Below, piece by piece: positions 5,166-5,370 of a stretch of 5,370 nucleotides of DNA. Location: assembly GCA_024642185.1 (NCBI GenBank), contig JAHEBR010000159.1:1-5370 (forward strand), written 5' to 3'. Made by a program: the position numbers and the translations under genes. The stretch's first letter is position 1; each line of letters begins with the position of its first letter. This stretch comes from Marivivens sp. GTDB lineage: Bacteria > Pseudomonadota > Alphaproteobacteria > Rhodobacterales > Rhodobacteraceae. The notes under the pieces are model-generated. The model was given only the letters and a program-made list of their open reading frames with translations, was not told the origin of the DNA and did no database searches.

Positions 5166-5370
5166 TCAGCCCAAAAGCGCCTTGGCCGCCTCAGTCACGG
5201 CCTCGGCGGTGATGCCGAATTTCTCGTAAAGAACCTCGGCCGGAGCCGACGCGCCGAAGCTCTCCATGCCCACGAAAGCCGCCTTGGCCTCGCGGCCACG
5301 CTCGGCCAAAAGCCAGCGGTCCCACGGCTGGCGCACGCCGGCCTCAATCGCCACGCGCACAGCCCCGCCC
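5166..5370 (-). CDS. tkt: Transketolase, C-terminal fragment (5' part outside window)
   Basis: The minus-strand frame is open from the right edge to the TGA at 5168-5166, giving the last 67 residues of the protein. The block 'RVAIEAGVRQPWDRW' and the ending 'FGASAPAEVLYEKFGITAEAV' match the C-terminal domain of bacterial transketolase, where 'GASAPxxxLxxxFGxT' is characteristic. The thiamine-diphosphate-binding and catalytic domains lie beyond the window. The enzyme moves two-carbon units between sugar phosphates in the pentose phosphate and Calvin cycles. Glyceraldehyde 3-phosphate, its product or acceptor, is the substrate of the two GAPDHs encoded further along the same strand. Its own terminator and the intervening opposite-strand gene mean it is not in one operon with gap2. 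Confidence 0.93.
   Translation of the reverse strand, partial: GGAVRVAIEAGVRQPWDRWLLAERGREAKAAFVGMESFGASAPAEVLYEKFGITAEAVTEAAKALLG

Overview
The window looks like chromosome of a high-GC alphaproteobacterium, most probably a member of the Rhodobacteraceae (Rhodobacter/Cereibacter/Paracoccus type). This rests on the GC-rich codon use, the style of the CoaD, CBS-domain and GAPDH proteins, and two clustered gap genes next to transketolase. The family assignment comes from remembered protein sequences, not from a search.

Layout from left to right. On the + strand are the 3' two-thirds of a LysR-family regulator gene (2-550, N-terminal DNA-binding part outside the window), a two-CBS-domain protein (604-1038) and coaD, phosphopantetheine adenylyltransferase (1104-1601). 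coaD converges on a minus-strand block and overlaps it by 4 bp at the stop codons (CTAG). Read in its own direction, that block is gap2 (3937-2933), a strong intrinsic terminator (2904-2882), a 46-codon membrane microprotein gene that is easily missed (2844-2704), and gap1 (2599-1598). A DUF808/YedI-family membrane protein gene (4146-5108, + strand) diverges from gap2. It converges on the 3' end of tkt (transketolase, 5370-5166, minus strand), and the tkt terminator lies between them.

Functionally the right two-thirds is a central-carbon cluster: transketolase plus two GAPDH paralogues. The paralogues differ at the cofactor-selecting positions. Gap1 keeps the Asp typical of NAD enzymes. Gap2 has Ala there and two Arg at the other cofactor-ribose positions, which suggests use of NADP(H). 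Both gap genes are preceded by paired copies of the palindrome GTTAGCGCTAAC or near matches (four sites in all). These look like LacI-family operators, plausibly for the CceR/PckR-type regulator of central carbon metabolism, although no such regulator gene is in the window.

I found no CRISPR array, tRNA, rRNA, insertion sequence, prophage or defence genes. The least ordinary items are the operator pairs, the divergent cofactor signatures of the two GAPDHs, the microprotein between them, and a perfect hairpin inside the end of coaD that may serve the convergent gap1 transcript. No stretch over 300 bases lacks a gene; the longest, 3938-4145, holds the gap2/YedI control region.
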